Shown here: piece by piece, positions 21,480 through 33,460 of the stretch
Numbering within the stretch: the first letter of the stretch is position 1
Layout of the letters: each line of letters begins with the position of its first letter
Assembly (NCBI GenBank): GCA_030407085.1
Contig: CM059582.1
Location: 24,627,001 to 24,691,000, forward strand
Length of the DNA: 64,000 bases
Reading direction: 5' to 3'
Origin: Trichopria drosophilae
Taxonomy: Eukaryota > Arthropoda > Insecta > Hymenoptera > Diapriidae
Made by a program: the position numbers and the translations under genes
The notes under the pieces: generated by a model
What the model was told of the DNA's origin: nothing
Databases searched by the model: none
What the model saw: the letters and a program-made list of their open reading frames with translations, nothing else

Positions 21480-22420
21480 TGATCCGTAAAAAAAGTTTTG
21501 ACAAGCTAATAAACCGATATTATTAAGGTTTATTTAAATTAAAATTGTTCGAACTCCGACTAATACTTTTGAATTACGGGCGTTTTGCATTAACTATATT
21601 CTAATCAGAGAAGATCTTTGAGTGAAAAGATTGATATCATCTGCAAAAATGATTGAATTGGATGAAGTTATGAATATCATCAATATAAAAATTAAAAAGA
21701 ATTGGTCCTAAATAGGACCCTGGTGGTACACTAGAAAGAACCACGAATGAAAATAAAATGCCATTCTTAATTTTTGCTCGTTGTGATCTATGTAATGAAT
21801 AAGCTTAAAAACAATCGTACACTGAGAAAAAAAATTAGTAATCTGGACTAAATATGTGGTTGCCTGTTAGCAGCCAAATATGAAGTAATTTCACCTACAT
21901 TTTAGTTGCATTGACTAAATATTTAGGTGCTAATCGGCAATCACATATTTAGTCAATATTAATAAATTTTTTTTCAATGTATAAATGAACCTGGCAACCC
22001 AATCTGCTTAAATTTACTAAATATTATTTGGTTAATTCCACCAAAACCTTTGGAAATATCTAAATATATTGTATATACTTATGAATTAATTGCTATGACA
22101 TTTGAGGTAAAAGCTGAAAATAATAATAGATTTGTAATCATTAACCTTCTTCTGCAGACATCAAGCTGATTTTCGATAATAAGAATTGATAAAAAGTCAT
22201 ATAAACGATTAGCTAATTAAATAAAACAGTTTAGGAATGTAGCTAATTAGTAAATAGAAGTGGCCGATAGTTTATCGACATTATTTTTATCTCTATTTTG
22301 TAAAGTTAGGGCAATGAATGTTTCCTTCAGTTTCGAAGGGAAAACATCCTTGTGTAATGATGTATTAAAAATATAACACGATGGAATCAATATAAGAGTA
22401 GAGCAGATAATCAACAATTA
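21480..22420 (-). pseudogene. Decayed non-LTR retrotransposon (jockey-like LINE) reverse transcriptase
   Basis: Minus-strand fragments follow the order of a LINE reverse transcriptase. Near 22345-22270 is VFPSKLKETFIALTLQ, then NRDKNNVDKLSA (compare the W-K-x-F-I-x-P-x-x-K-K-G-D motif). Near 22180-22130 is ENQLDVCRRRLMITNLLLF, the Q-G-F-x-x-x-R-S-x-x-x-N-L-L region. Near 22068-22034 is YLDISKGFGGI, where LDxSKAFD is usual, so a metal-binding Asp is lost. SVPPGSYLGPILF lies near 21731-21695. FADD, the catalytic pair, is at about 21646-21635, after a frameshift. Several stops and frameshifts make it non-functional. A MITE splits it between 21820 and 21979. The jockey-clade assignment is from overall wording; CR1 is possible. 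Confidence 0.8.
21820..21979. mobile_element. 160-bp MITE inserted in the LINE relic
   Basis: It starts CACTGAGAAAAAAAATTAGT and ends aataaattttttttcaatg, with inverted arms through ggactaaatatgtggttgcc and its mirror ggcaatcacatatttagtc. It is flanked by TA on both sides (21818-21819 and 21980-21981), as expected of a Tc1/mariner-type MITE. The LINE frame resumes on either side. Confidence 0.8.
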
Positions 22421-23194
22421 TCAAATAGAAATATATCTTTAGAATTAATTTTTGTTTTCATTGAAAACTTATAGTAGTTTTTTGATAATGACATTTAAAA
22501 TTCGTGGATATGGAAAAAATCATTCTGATACAGAATAAATATTATGATGATGATGAGTATTCGGAAATTTTGAAAATGATATTTTCAAATAAATTGAATA
22601 CATTATAAATATTTTATAATAACCGAACACTACCTTTATTTTCTTGTCTGAAAAATGTCAAGTTCTACATTTTTAGCCGGTAATGTCGGGAGTACAGCGT
22701 GAAATATTTATGACCTTTCAAACTTAAATGAAGTGCACTGCAGATTGCTCAAGGATCGAGATCATAAAGATAACGGACACTATAGAAACATCTTCCTATT
22801 CCGAAACTTTCATCGTCTGTGATACGTATTTTATAAGAGAGTCGAGGAGAAAGATCTCGGAGATAAACAGTGCTTGAATCTGTTTCGTGCATAATAGCTG
22901 TGTCATATTAAAGGCGACTTACTTAGATAATCGACATTGTCCTTGATAAATATTTTAAAAATTGATACATAATAACGGTAATTTTTATGGAGTTGATTGA
23001 GATACTCTAAATAAAATATCATCTCAATGCTTAAATACAATAAAATTCAATGACAACTGTACATTTATTTAATTTTTTATTTATTGATTCACGATCTAAA
23101 AATTGGTCCTTCATAATTTAATTTACAATAATAAAATCTAAATGCAAAGTAAATAAAATATACAATATGATATTGAAGCCCAACCTAACATTAT
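22421..23194. other. Intron, nothing firm
   Basis: May include decayed upstream LINE sequence. About 22640-22920 is less AT-rich and holds a 51-codon plus-strand frame starting MKCTADCS. It matches nothing recognised and is reported only as composition. Confidence 0.3.
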
Positions 23195-23538
23195 ACAGTC
23201 TACATAATTATAGGAAAATTGACTGCAAAATACGAAAATGAGCGACGGGGAGATGATCCCCACTTTACATAATCTTAACCTTACATTCTTAACCTCGGTT
23301 TGTCAACATTTTGATTAGTATCAATCAATTGCTCATTTTTTGTTAAAGCTAGTGAAAAGTGACTGCAATAATTATTTCTTTTTTAATTCTTATCTTTTTA
23401 TAGATAATACATCAAACTGTTATAGAGAAGAGTGGAGGAACGCGTTTCCCCTATTGCAACCAATTTTGTCAGCTTCCGCCGAGACAATTTGGCGAGTCGG
23501 TCAATTTTGAAGGGGTCAATTTCGTAGGTCCTACTGTG
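23195..23538 (+). mobile_element. Short TIR element, copy A
   Basis: The right end reads GTAGGTCCTACTGT, and the left end (ACAGTCTAC, then aaaattgactgc) is an imperfect mirror of it. The interior (gatgatccccactttac; cttaaccttacattcttaac) recurs in inverted orientation at 26930-27229. About 344 bp, no coding capacity. Confidence 0.6.
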
Positions 23539-25429
23539 TATGAAATATATTAAGAAAAATTGTATTGAAAGTGTACAATCTCAAGTGGAGGGATACACAT
23601 TTGAAAGTAGTAATACGTAGCTCTAGTTTCGTCATTATTTTTAAGTTTTTCTAGTTTAAATTAGATAGTCCCCGAGATATAGTATATTTTGGAAAAATAT
23701 TTAATACCGTCTCTAAGAATTTAATTTCTGTCATTACTGATATTGTTGATGAGAGAAAGGATTACTGTTGTAAAAAAATTAAAAACTGAAAAAATAGTTA
23801 AACAACATATATTAATGACTCAAATTTAAAAAAAAATGAATGGATTTTAACATGTTATTTATTTATTTGAGAGCTTATTTTTTCGAGAAAAAGATCTATT
23901 ACTTTACCGTACAATTTTTGCAAATTTCTGAAGCTAAATATCTGTATTTATTTAAGAAAAAAATGATTTCTTTTCACAATTTCTAAATATGTTTAGGGTA
24001 TACAATTTTGGAAAAACTTGTTCGGTAAAATTGTAGAGACTCTTTTTCTCGCAAAAATAAGCCGCCAATCGTTAAAATCCATTCATTTTTTACCGGTTTT
24101 AACTGGCGATAAGAAGAAAGTTTGAATCATTACCAAAAGTTGGTTAATAAACTGTTTTTGCATGTCTCAATTTTTTTCAAGAACAATACTTTCTCCCTTC
24201 AACAATGTCATTATTACTGAGAATTAAATTTTTTGAAACGTTATCAAGTATTTTCCCAAATATACATACTACATCTCGGGGACTAATCACCTCAATTGAA
24301 AACGTATTAACAATGGCTAAAAACGATTCCATAATAGTCATGAGTAGATTTTAATTTTAATAAGTTTTTCACGTAAAATAAATGAATATATTCACTCATG
24401 AAAGAAGTCCATTTTGGTCGCTTTTAAACTCCTAAGAATTTCACTTAATCGAAAGTGGCATCTTACTTATTGGAAAATGATAATTTACTACTATTAATTA
24501 TATAAAAAAATTATTTTTAAAATCTGTTCCATGCTTAACTGTAAATAAGGATTACACGGCTTGCAGTTATGTAATAACTATGCTCTTATAATTAAGTTTC
24601 CAAATTATTATAACTGGAATCGAAAGTAATTATCGAAGTTAGAACTGTATTTATGTATGAAAAAAGTGAACATTTCCTTTGGTCCAGTTTAGAGAGTGAA
24701 GTGAACACGAAATAGTGAAGAAATTATTACTAAAAATATGTGTCATACATATTTACCGATTTAGATCGTAATTTTGAGACAGACTTTTAGAATAAGAAAT
24801 TACTATTCAAATAGTAAAAATTATAACAAATATAGTAATTTACATCAGAAATAGTGACAATTTTGACCATCATTCTACAAGTCTGTCCTAAAATAAATCT
24901 TTTTAAGTTTACTAACTTATTGTTAGATGCTGACTCTGTCAAGACCTTCTCTTAACGTAATTAGCAGGGAAGACTATTTTAAGTTTGTCAAAATACTGAT
25001 GAGAGCATGTCTCAAACATTATAATACAAGAATGACAAAATTATGGTCTCTTACTATCTGATCAGATCTTAAAAATTAAAATCCAATGTGTTATCAGGAC
25101 TTCGTGACTATTATCTGATCATAGCCATGATCCGTGGTTAGTGTCACAGCCATACTGGCTAATGATAACGACATAACCACTTTATAGCGCATTAAAAAAA
25201 TGAATTAATAATTTTGTAATGTTATAATTAAATATTGTTAGTGCAAAATTTAATCATAATTGATCTTTCATATGAATAAATTAAGAAACTTTGAGATAAG
25301 CCGTGAAAAATTTTCATGACAGTTTTTCTTAACACGAAATCAACGATCGTGTTATTGTAGATCTCAAAGTAGTAGATTGATTATTAATGTTGAATCTATT
25401 TCTTTTAATTAGGCCAAATATTTTTTCAA
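23539..25429. other. AT-rich intron, nothing recognised
   Basis: No gene. Long A/T homopolymer stretches, with weak inverted similarity between about 23640-23720 and 24190-24300 around the phrase ctcgggga(c)ta. Confidence 0.35.
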
Positions 25430-26060
25430 ATTTAGTCGAATTAACTTCTTCCATTTATTCCACACTGATAAAAGAATTTATTTACTGCAAAGAAGGCTCC
25501 TTTAAAAATGGCAAAATAAACAATTTCTTAACCTTAAACCACATTTGCTCACAGTTAAAATTCTTTTATTAATAATAAAGAAATCATTCTATTTAGTTAC
25601 AAATATATTTTAACTATTAGTAAAGGTTGTTTTATGTTTAAATAATTAAATTAATAAATTCTGTTTCAATAATTAATTTATGTTTAAATAATTATGTTTA
25701 AATAATTAAATGTTAATTAGTTGTTATTAATAACGAAATCATTCTTTTTAGTTACAAATATATTTTAACTGTTAGTAAACGTTGTTTAAAGTAAGTAAAA
25801 TCCTTTAGCGTTGCACAATAATAAATTTTGCCACTGGTTCATTTACGCTGATAAAAGTATTTGTTGATTGAAATAAGTCTTCTAAGCAGTGGATAAACAA
25901 AATTGTGGCATGTATTGAGTAATCATTTAATGTAACCATTTATTGAGAACTTGTAAAGAAAGCGTCTTTACTTGAAATTGAGATTTGTTAATATTAAAGA
26001 AATCATTACTTAAACTACACAAATATTTCTTACTGGTCAGAATACATTTATTAACTACTA
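25430..26060 (+). repeat. Old diverged tandem duplication
   Basis: The stretch gttacaaatatattttaact occurs near 25597 and again near 25750, within longer similar blocks (aaagaaatcattct upstream, gttgttt downstream). A third, more diverged version lies near 25990-26050. A larger block with ctgataaaag also recurs (about 25465 and 25849). It is a decayed local tandem duplication. Confidence 0.55.
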
Positions 26061-26929
26061 AGAAGTTATTTATTAATTGCAAACAAAGACTTTCTATGTG
26101 AATGAAAAATAAGCTTATATTTTATAAAATAAATGATATATTAAGGCCTTTTAAAGAGTAAATTGTTATGGGAATTAATGTTAAATTTAATTATCTTCTA
26201 GTATCAGAAACTTATAAATATATGAGAAAAAATTAGTTCCACAGAATTGCGGCTAAATTTGGAGATTCGATGTGCCAAACTATATATTTTTCGATTTAAT
26301 TCCGTCACACTTTGTGCATTAAAAGACCTTAATATAGAATTTGTATTATAATATGTTATCGTGCGATACCCATATTATATGGCTTAATTTTAAGTCCTTA
26401 CATGAAATATCAAAATTTACATGGACTTAGCAATGTAAGAAGATGCAAAGCAAAATGGCATTTCTTTACATCTCGAATTGCGTCATATTTTTACGTCTTC
26501 TAGGAAATTTAGTACTGACAAATTTAACATTTCGTAATTATTTAGAAATGCATTTTCACCATTAATACAGACAACAGCTTTTTTAAGGACAAAAATATTT
26601 TTATCACGGAAATTGATAAATCTAATTAGTTTATTAAATATATATCCAACCAACTAAACTATCTCCAATGAATGGTATTTTTCATTGAACAATCGCTAAG
26701 CAGGAGTGTCATAATTAATAAATATATATTTTATGGAAACAAATATGATAAATATTAAGAAATATTTCCTGCGCATATTCGAGTAAATGTACTTATTAAC
26801 GGTAAAGAAATACTTTTATCACTATAGTTTTATATCAAACCTGTTTTCTTAATTGCTTCATTTTGAAGGTTTTTGGGGTTATGTACCTCGTACAAAAAAT
26901 ATGTTATTTTTCAAAGTCGACTTTAAGTC
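26061..26929. other. AT-rich intron, nothing recognised
   Basis: No gene or repeat structure identified. Confidence 0.4.
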
Positions 26930-27229
26930 CGGGAAACGCTTTCTCCCACACTTCTCTGAATCAGTTTGATGTATTATCTATAAAAAGATAAGAATAAAAT
27001 AGAAATAATTATAGCACTTTTCACTAACAAATGATACTAACAAATGACTTTAACGACAAATGATAGCAAGTGATTGAAAGTAATCAAAATTTTGATAAAT
27101 CCAGGTTAAGAATGTAAGGTTAAGATTAAGTAAAGTGGGAATCATCTACCCTTCGCTCGTTTTTACAACTTTTAGTCAATTTTGGGGGTCGTCGAAACGG
27201 ACGACAGTCAATTTCGGAGGTCCTACTGT
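26930..27229 (-). mobile_element. Short TIR element, copy B (inverted, truncated)
   Basis: The reverse complement matches copy A over the region with cgggaaacgc, cagtttgatgtattatcta, gttaagaatgtaaggttaag and gtgggaatcat. It ends GGAGGTCCTACTGT at 27229. The left end does not match copy A beyond about 26925, so it is truncated. Confidence 0.6.
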
Positions 27230-30200
27230 AGATAGTAATGAAAGCCGCAATATTTTGTCATATCTGGTACATAACCTTAAAAATTACGGAGTCGCTATAG
27301 TACCTTACGTCAAATATTTAAAAATGTTGACCTGATGAGCTGATTCTGACATCAGATTCTGATCCAATACGTACAAAATGTGTTCGGAAATGGCTCACAA
27401 CTTTCCAAAACCCTGTTGACCCGTGATATTGACACAAATATACTTTGGTTAAAGCACATGCAGTTACATTATGAATAATGCAAATAATTCTAACAATTTT
27501 GATTGTCTTTCCGTGCAGCTAAGTTTCGAATTTTTCACTTCCTGTCCGCAAAAAAACGGACAAAAAGGTGTATGATTCGCCATTGCACGCGAAGCATAGC
27601 ATGTGCGACGGTATTTCACGATAATTGTCGAAAGCTTACGTTTCAACCAAAAAAATGTCTCTCAGTACGATGCCATTCTGTCAGATTAACGAATTAAGCC
27701 GTAAAGTTCAATAAAAAAGTGATTTGGTTTATTTTATTTTTATTTTGAAACGTTGCAATTAGCAGCGATGCTTCCATGATTCTGCACAAACCATCAAACG
27801 ATAAAAAAATTGTTACTAACTAGTGCACCATAAATGAATCTGAATTCTGTCCTAACTGAAATAGAATTGTGAAAAAGTGATAGGCTGGTGCAGTCAGAAA
27901 ACGAAAAAGCAATTAAAAATACTATAAATATTTACTTTGCGAATTACGGACTTAACGAAAAGTATGAAATTGGACCAAATAAATTATGGTGAACTTTATG
28001 TCTTAATGAAATTGAAATGTAAATCCAGTACATGAGTATATTTTTGTTTCCAAAATAGTTCAGGAAATATTTATCTTAAATGAATTACTTACTTTAGGAT
28101 CGATTAAATTTCATTTTTAAATATCTTACTAATAGCAACAATATTTTATTATTTCCATATTTCTATTATACCAGAAACTAATCCAAATACTGAACAATTC
28201 GGAACATTTCGGTAAGAAAAGAATTTCAATCACCCGCATGATTCGGTTTCAAATGGATGGTATCCTGATAGTTACGAGAATAGCGAAGCCGCTATATCAA
28301 TTCAACGTGAATTATATGATGTAAACTCCGATTTCCGATTGCTGCTGGTTTCAGGTCAACAAGAAAATGGTTAGAAACAATGGGAAAATAAAAAACTGGA
28401 GAGATCACGTCAAGTTCCCTTATTAATTACATTTAATCGTAAATGCCAATATTAACTTTTAATTCTAATTCAAGTGGGACTGTATTTTGTAAATTAGGAA
28501 ATAATGGCGCAAAGTAAATACGTTGAAAACAAGCAAAAGAAATTACAATAGATTTTACTGGATTAAAGTGAATTTGTGTTTGCCATCACTTTTTATGTTC
28601 ATACTTGCCTCATTTACAGACATTTCCGTGTAGAAAACAATAACTTTCCGCCCGGTATTTGAACAAATAGAATATAAGACTAGATGCAAGTTTTCACATT
28701 TTGGTCTTAATGTTTTGTTTATATCTGATGATGTCCAATGCTATACTTCCACAAAATTCATGGAATAAATAAGTACTGTCTATACGAAAAAACTTTAGAA
28801 TTGATAATAAACAAATTTCTAAAATTTAACAAATTATAATTATAACAATATGTTAGAGTTAGATTTGTTATCTCGACAAACATTCTTTCATCCGTGTAGT
28901 TAGTGTTGCATATCAGTTTTTGGTATCCTATGGTATAGCTGGTTTAACATACTCGTATACTTCTTAATGAAGCCTCCTAAATTTAGCCAATTTGGCATCC
29001 ATGTCTCTAGAAGCAACAAATACTCGCCATATATTGTCGGTAAAACTTTCGAGCTGAGGTGTACTTTAAGTAATGTAAATTCACTATTTCACTATTAGAA
29101 TGAAACTAGATTTACTTCTGAAAATAAGTACATTAATTTGGGTGAATCATTTTTCGAATTGTGCATTAAATTGTTCTTGACAGTGAATTAAAAATGGTGT
29201 ATTTTCGTTCTGATCCATCGGACTGCAGCTATTAGTTATCTTCACATATATCAGTAATTCCACGATATTTTAATATTTGATGTATAAGAAAAAAGATTTT
29301 TGTTTTTAGCCACCCAAGTTATTTTCACTGTTTCAAGAGTTGCATAGCAATGTTTAAGAACAAACTATTCAGTCATGATGTAAGAACCTAAAGGATGCTA
29401 CTAATATACGGGAATAAATGACACAAAAAATAATTTTCTTCTTTTTCATTTTAACTAGTTATTTGGCAATAGCGACTCTCAGCCACTTTAAAATACCGTA
29501 TACACTTAGAAATATAACAAACAAAAAGTGGCAATCGGTTTTGGGGATTTTCAAATTGTATAAATGGTGCGCCACTAAAAAAATAACGATTTTCGATGCG
29601 AGAGGCACAAGCAGAATCGCTTTTCAAAACATACTTTTCCTGCTAAAACGACACGGCAATTTAAAAAGTACAGTTTGATGATTATTCGGGATGATAACAG
29701 TTTTGAGTTTGGTTCTACACTCCTAACAGTCAATAATATCTGACGATGTTTTTACGACAATTTTTTGTAGAATATTTTTTATTTACATTAATTTTACATA
29801 TTCTTACGCAGATATCTATTGTTTTTCCAGAATTAATAGTGCTGTGTTATGCTAACATAATTTACAATGGTATGGAGAAAAAATGAATGTTTTCGTCTTC
29901 ATTTTTACCGTTAAAAATTGAAATACTCATAACTTTGTTAAAAATGATCCTTTCCAAATTTAAGTCTAAAATTTGTGACTTACACGTGCTTGATTCGAAA
30001 TGGATTTGATCTTTACATAAATATTTCTCAGATACAAAATATATCCATGAAAACTACTAGATACTAGCTTCGTTTTATATATACGATCGAAGGATTTATT
30101 TTGCGTATTCGGCACGATGTTACTTTATGTGTTTTCAACGAGATCCGGAAAACGTTGCAGTAAATAAAGGAGTAGAAAATAAATATCTTTTGCAAGGTGT

Positions 30201-31814
30201 GATAAAAAGGTAACGAAAATTTTACAATCTGTCGGGTGCATTAGTTGGATTGGTGCAGCTTTCATTCTTGTATTGGTAACATCTGCAGAACGTATATTGA
30301 AAAATGATTAATTGGTTCTAAAAGTTACTTTTCTGATGCAGCTGTCGAAATAATATTTATGACTATACGAAATAATATAATAGATTAAATGTCATATCTG
30401 TTACAAAGGAGGATATTTTATTTACTAGACGTCTCTCAATTTTCGGTAACAGAAAATGCTGTTTTCATTAATAAATTAATTTGAAATGTGAAACACTTTA
30501 AGAGACCTCTGATTCTGATTTTATTTTGGTGTTTTTAGCCATATTGGAAATTTAGTTTCTTTTCAGCTGGCGAAAGGATAAAACCTGTGTTGGAATGGCG
30601 GGTGATTTTTTATTTGCAGAAATAATGGGTCGGAGAAGTTGCAATCAATTTTTCACTTCGTTTACGGTTCTCTCCTGCCGAAATGTGGGCATTGTTTAAT
30701 GGGTTTACGTAGGAGAAAAATTCAGCAGGATATTTCAAAGTTTATATAGAAAAGCCAACGCGAATTGAATTCAATGTACATCTGTTTCTATTTCGTGATT
30801 ACTTATTGATTATTTTTATCTATAGAAAATGTTTAATATCGTAAATATGCAGCACTAGTGGAGATCTTTTTCTGAATAATATTGGTAAAAAAGATAACTT
30901 TTGCATATCTTATAAACAATAAATAAGTATAATTCATAATTTTAATTATGAATATATTTGATATGTTTACAATTAAATACCATTTTAATATTTTTTATTT
31001 TTTTATATTTTGGTACATTTTTCGCCGTATTTTCAAATTTTACTTCTATTTTTTGTAAGCAATTTTAAAAATATGCAAGTATTAATGTTGTGTCCGAAAT
31101 TTGATTCTTATGATGAAGCCAATTACCTGCAGTAATTGTTCGTAATTTTGTGAAACTCCAAAGCATTCATTATTTAAATATGTAATGAACCGTTTGCTAC
31201 TATATTATTATTAATAACGAGAATGCATCTACGGTAGAAGCGTAAATGTATTTAAATAATAATTAATGCAGGACAAAGGTTTAATATTGCTATGATTAGC
31301 GTCACTAACGATTACGGCACGGAATATTCATGAATTCATTGAAATATTTTCTTTATCGCTCATATTGATGTATCTATCAATTTAATTAAAACTTAATAAA
31401 AAGTTAATTGCTCCTTTATTATACGCTGCTGACAAAAAAGTATATCGAATTTAACATGATGCTCGTTTACATTATTTATGAATCGCAGCATCGATGCTTA
31501 ATCTAAAAATGTTAGCATATGAGATATAAACTATTGAGGACAAATTTATATTATTTGCAGATTAGTCGAAAGTTCAAATTCATTTTTATTATTTGTAGTG
31601 ATTCAAAAAATGTTGAATTTGCTTTGAATGAAAAATGTTATATATAAATGGCAATATTATCCTATTGTGCCTTAGTTTTTAATACTCATTACTTAATTGA
31701 TGAAAAAATTAAAATAATGCTTATTATTGATGACAATCGAATTTGTAAACAGCAATACGTTACGACATAAGGGATTGTTTTATTAATACTTTTGTAGTAA
31801 AATTTCGCTTTTAA
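27230..31814. other. AT-rich intron, nothing firm
   Basis: About 4.6 kb. A 48-codon open stretch at 28231-28374 (including SYENSEAAISIQRELYDVN) reads like protein but has no start, no convincing acceptor and no recognised homology. About 30570-30770 is slightly richer in GC. Nothing else is recognised. Confidence 0.35.
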
Positions 31815-31925
31815 AGAGTGACAATTCATTCCAAGCAATATTGAAAGGAGAGCCACTCTGTATGGAATTATATTTCACTCTTTATGCATAGTGAATTTCC
31901 ACTCTTTTTTTAGTGTGAATTTGTT
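31815..31925. repeat. GAGTG/CACTC-rich short inverted motif
   Basis: Contains aagagtgacaattc, ccactctg, ttcactcttt and ccactctttt within 110 bp. A similar cluster occurs at 43486-43640 (agtgaaagagtgaattccct, gttcactcta). Both may be decayed copies of one MITE family; pairing is imperfect. Confidence 0.35.
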
Positions 31926-32640
31926 CGCTTCAGAGATTGAACGAAATATTGGCTTTTGTTAAACCCACCATAAGGCTGTAAAGTTTGAGTAACATGAAAT
32001 CGTTTCCTGAATACTTGTGACAACTGCTGCTATTGCTGCAGTATTTACTAGGGGGGTTGAAATGCAGTTTTACAGAAATAAAATTAGAATAGACAAAATT
32101 AAATCATTCTCATGAAATTTAGTGCATGCTATTTTTGAAATATAGCACTTAAGTTATGACAAAATCTCACTCTCTTTCTATATCCCTTTAGCACCTGCTC
32201 ACTACAGGTTTGGAGTGCAAATGTCACTACATGAAATTTAGGTTATGCAGCACCAAAGAAAATCATTATTTTGACATTGTTAACATCAAATATTATCATT
32301 ATTTTCACAGTAAAGCAATTCTAAGGTCAAATTAAATGAGAACTCACTAAACTTCCTCTTAGACGTCTATGAATTGCGATTCAGATTTAGATAGGCCACG
32401 TGATGAAAATTATTGAAGTGATAATAAAATAATCATTTTGTATTTCATTCCTTAGTAAGTTCTATGTACCGACTTATTGAATAACATTAAAAACAAAAAA
32501 ATTTGGAATTTCTACTGGTTTCACTCAATATTTTTAACGTTTGACCGGATTTTTTGAAGTGCTGGACAACCGGGGTCAATTTTTTAATGTGCCAAAGAAT
32601 CTATCTTTCTAAAAATTGATCAAGCTGTCTATGTTTTGCT
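31926..32640. other. AT-rich intron, nothing recognised
   Basis: No feature identified. Confidence 0.4.
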
Positions 32641-33460
32641 TCCCAGCAATCGAATCTGGATAGAGTTGTATGGAATTGTATTCAATTATTAAATTCTGAA
32701 TCCATACTTTGGTCAACGGTGAATCTATTTTAATACGTAAATACAATTCTATTCGTTCATACGAATAAAAAGTTTACTTTCTGAATTCAGATTAATCCAA
32801 AAAAAGTTTTCTTTTTAAAAATTAAATCTTAAATACATCCGTATTCAAATATTACGGATTCAAAATTATCTAAGTGTATTCATTTCAATCAAAAAATAGT
32901 TTCCTTTTTAAAAACGAAATATTGAAGGCATCCGTATTCAACATTACGGATTCAAAATTATCCAAGTGTATGCATTTCAATAGAAAAAAGTTTCCTATTT
33001 AAAAAACGAAACTTTGTATACATCCGTATTCAATATTTCGGACTCAAAACTATCCAAGTGTATTCATTTCAATCCAAAAAACGTTTCCTTCTTCGAAACG
33101 AAATATTGAAGGCCTCCGTAGTCAACATTACGGATTCAAAATTACCTAAGCGTATTCATTTCAATGCAAAAAAGTTTTCTTTCAAAAAATAAACTTTGAA
33201 TAAATCTGTATTTATTTGTATTCGTATACTGCTTCCGATTGTATTCGTCATTGTGTTCTTAAAATTGAATACAGATGGATTACTTTTTCTGAAATTTAAT
33301 CCGGCAAATTACGCTTCCGATTGTATTCGTAAAATTGAATACAGATGGATTCCTTTTTTCGGAATTCAATCCATTTGAATACATATTTACGGAATCAGAG
33401 TATGAATTCAAAATGAATTGAAATTTTCAATCCAATCCTATCCAATCTCGATTGCTGGGA
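32641..33460. mobile_element. 820-bp TIR element filled with tandem repeats
   Basis: It starts TCCCAGCAATCGAATCTGGA and ends with the mirror (tccaatctcgattgctggga). The inverted ends are about 45 bp, including ATGGAATTG-type sequence. The interior holds a 92-bp tandem array (32795-33200) and an 82-bp duplication (33231 to about 33385, marked gcttccgattgtattcgt). No transposase. No clear target duplication. Confidence 0.75.
32795..33200 (+). repeat. 92-bp tandem repeat, about 4.4 copies
   Basis: The phrase ATTACGGATTCAAAATTA (or a variant) starts at 32851, 32943, 33035 and 33127, exactly 92 bp apart. Each unit also has aagtgtattcatttcaat and an A-rich gtttcctt segment. Confidence 0.9.

Noticed and set aside
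27480..27720. A structured RNA suggested by gtccgcaaaaaaacggac
   Set aside because: Only a single five-base-pair hairpin is evident, with no further pairing or recognised family.
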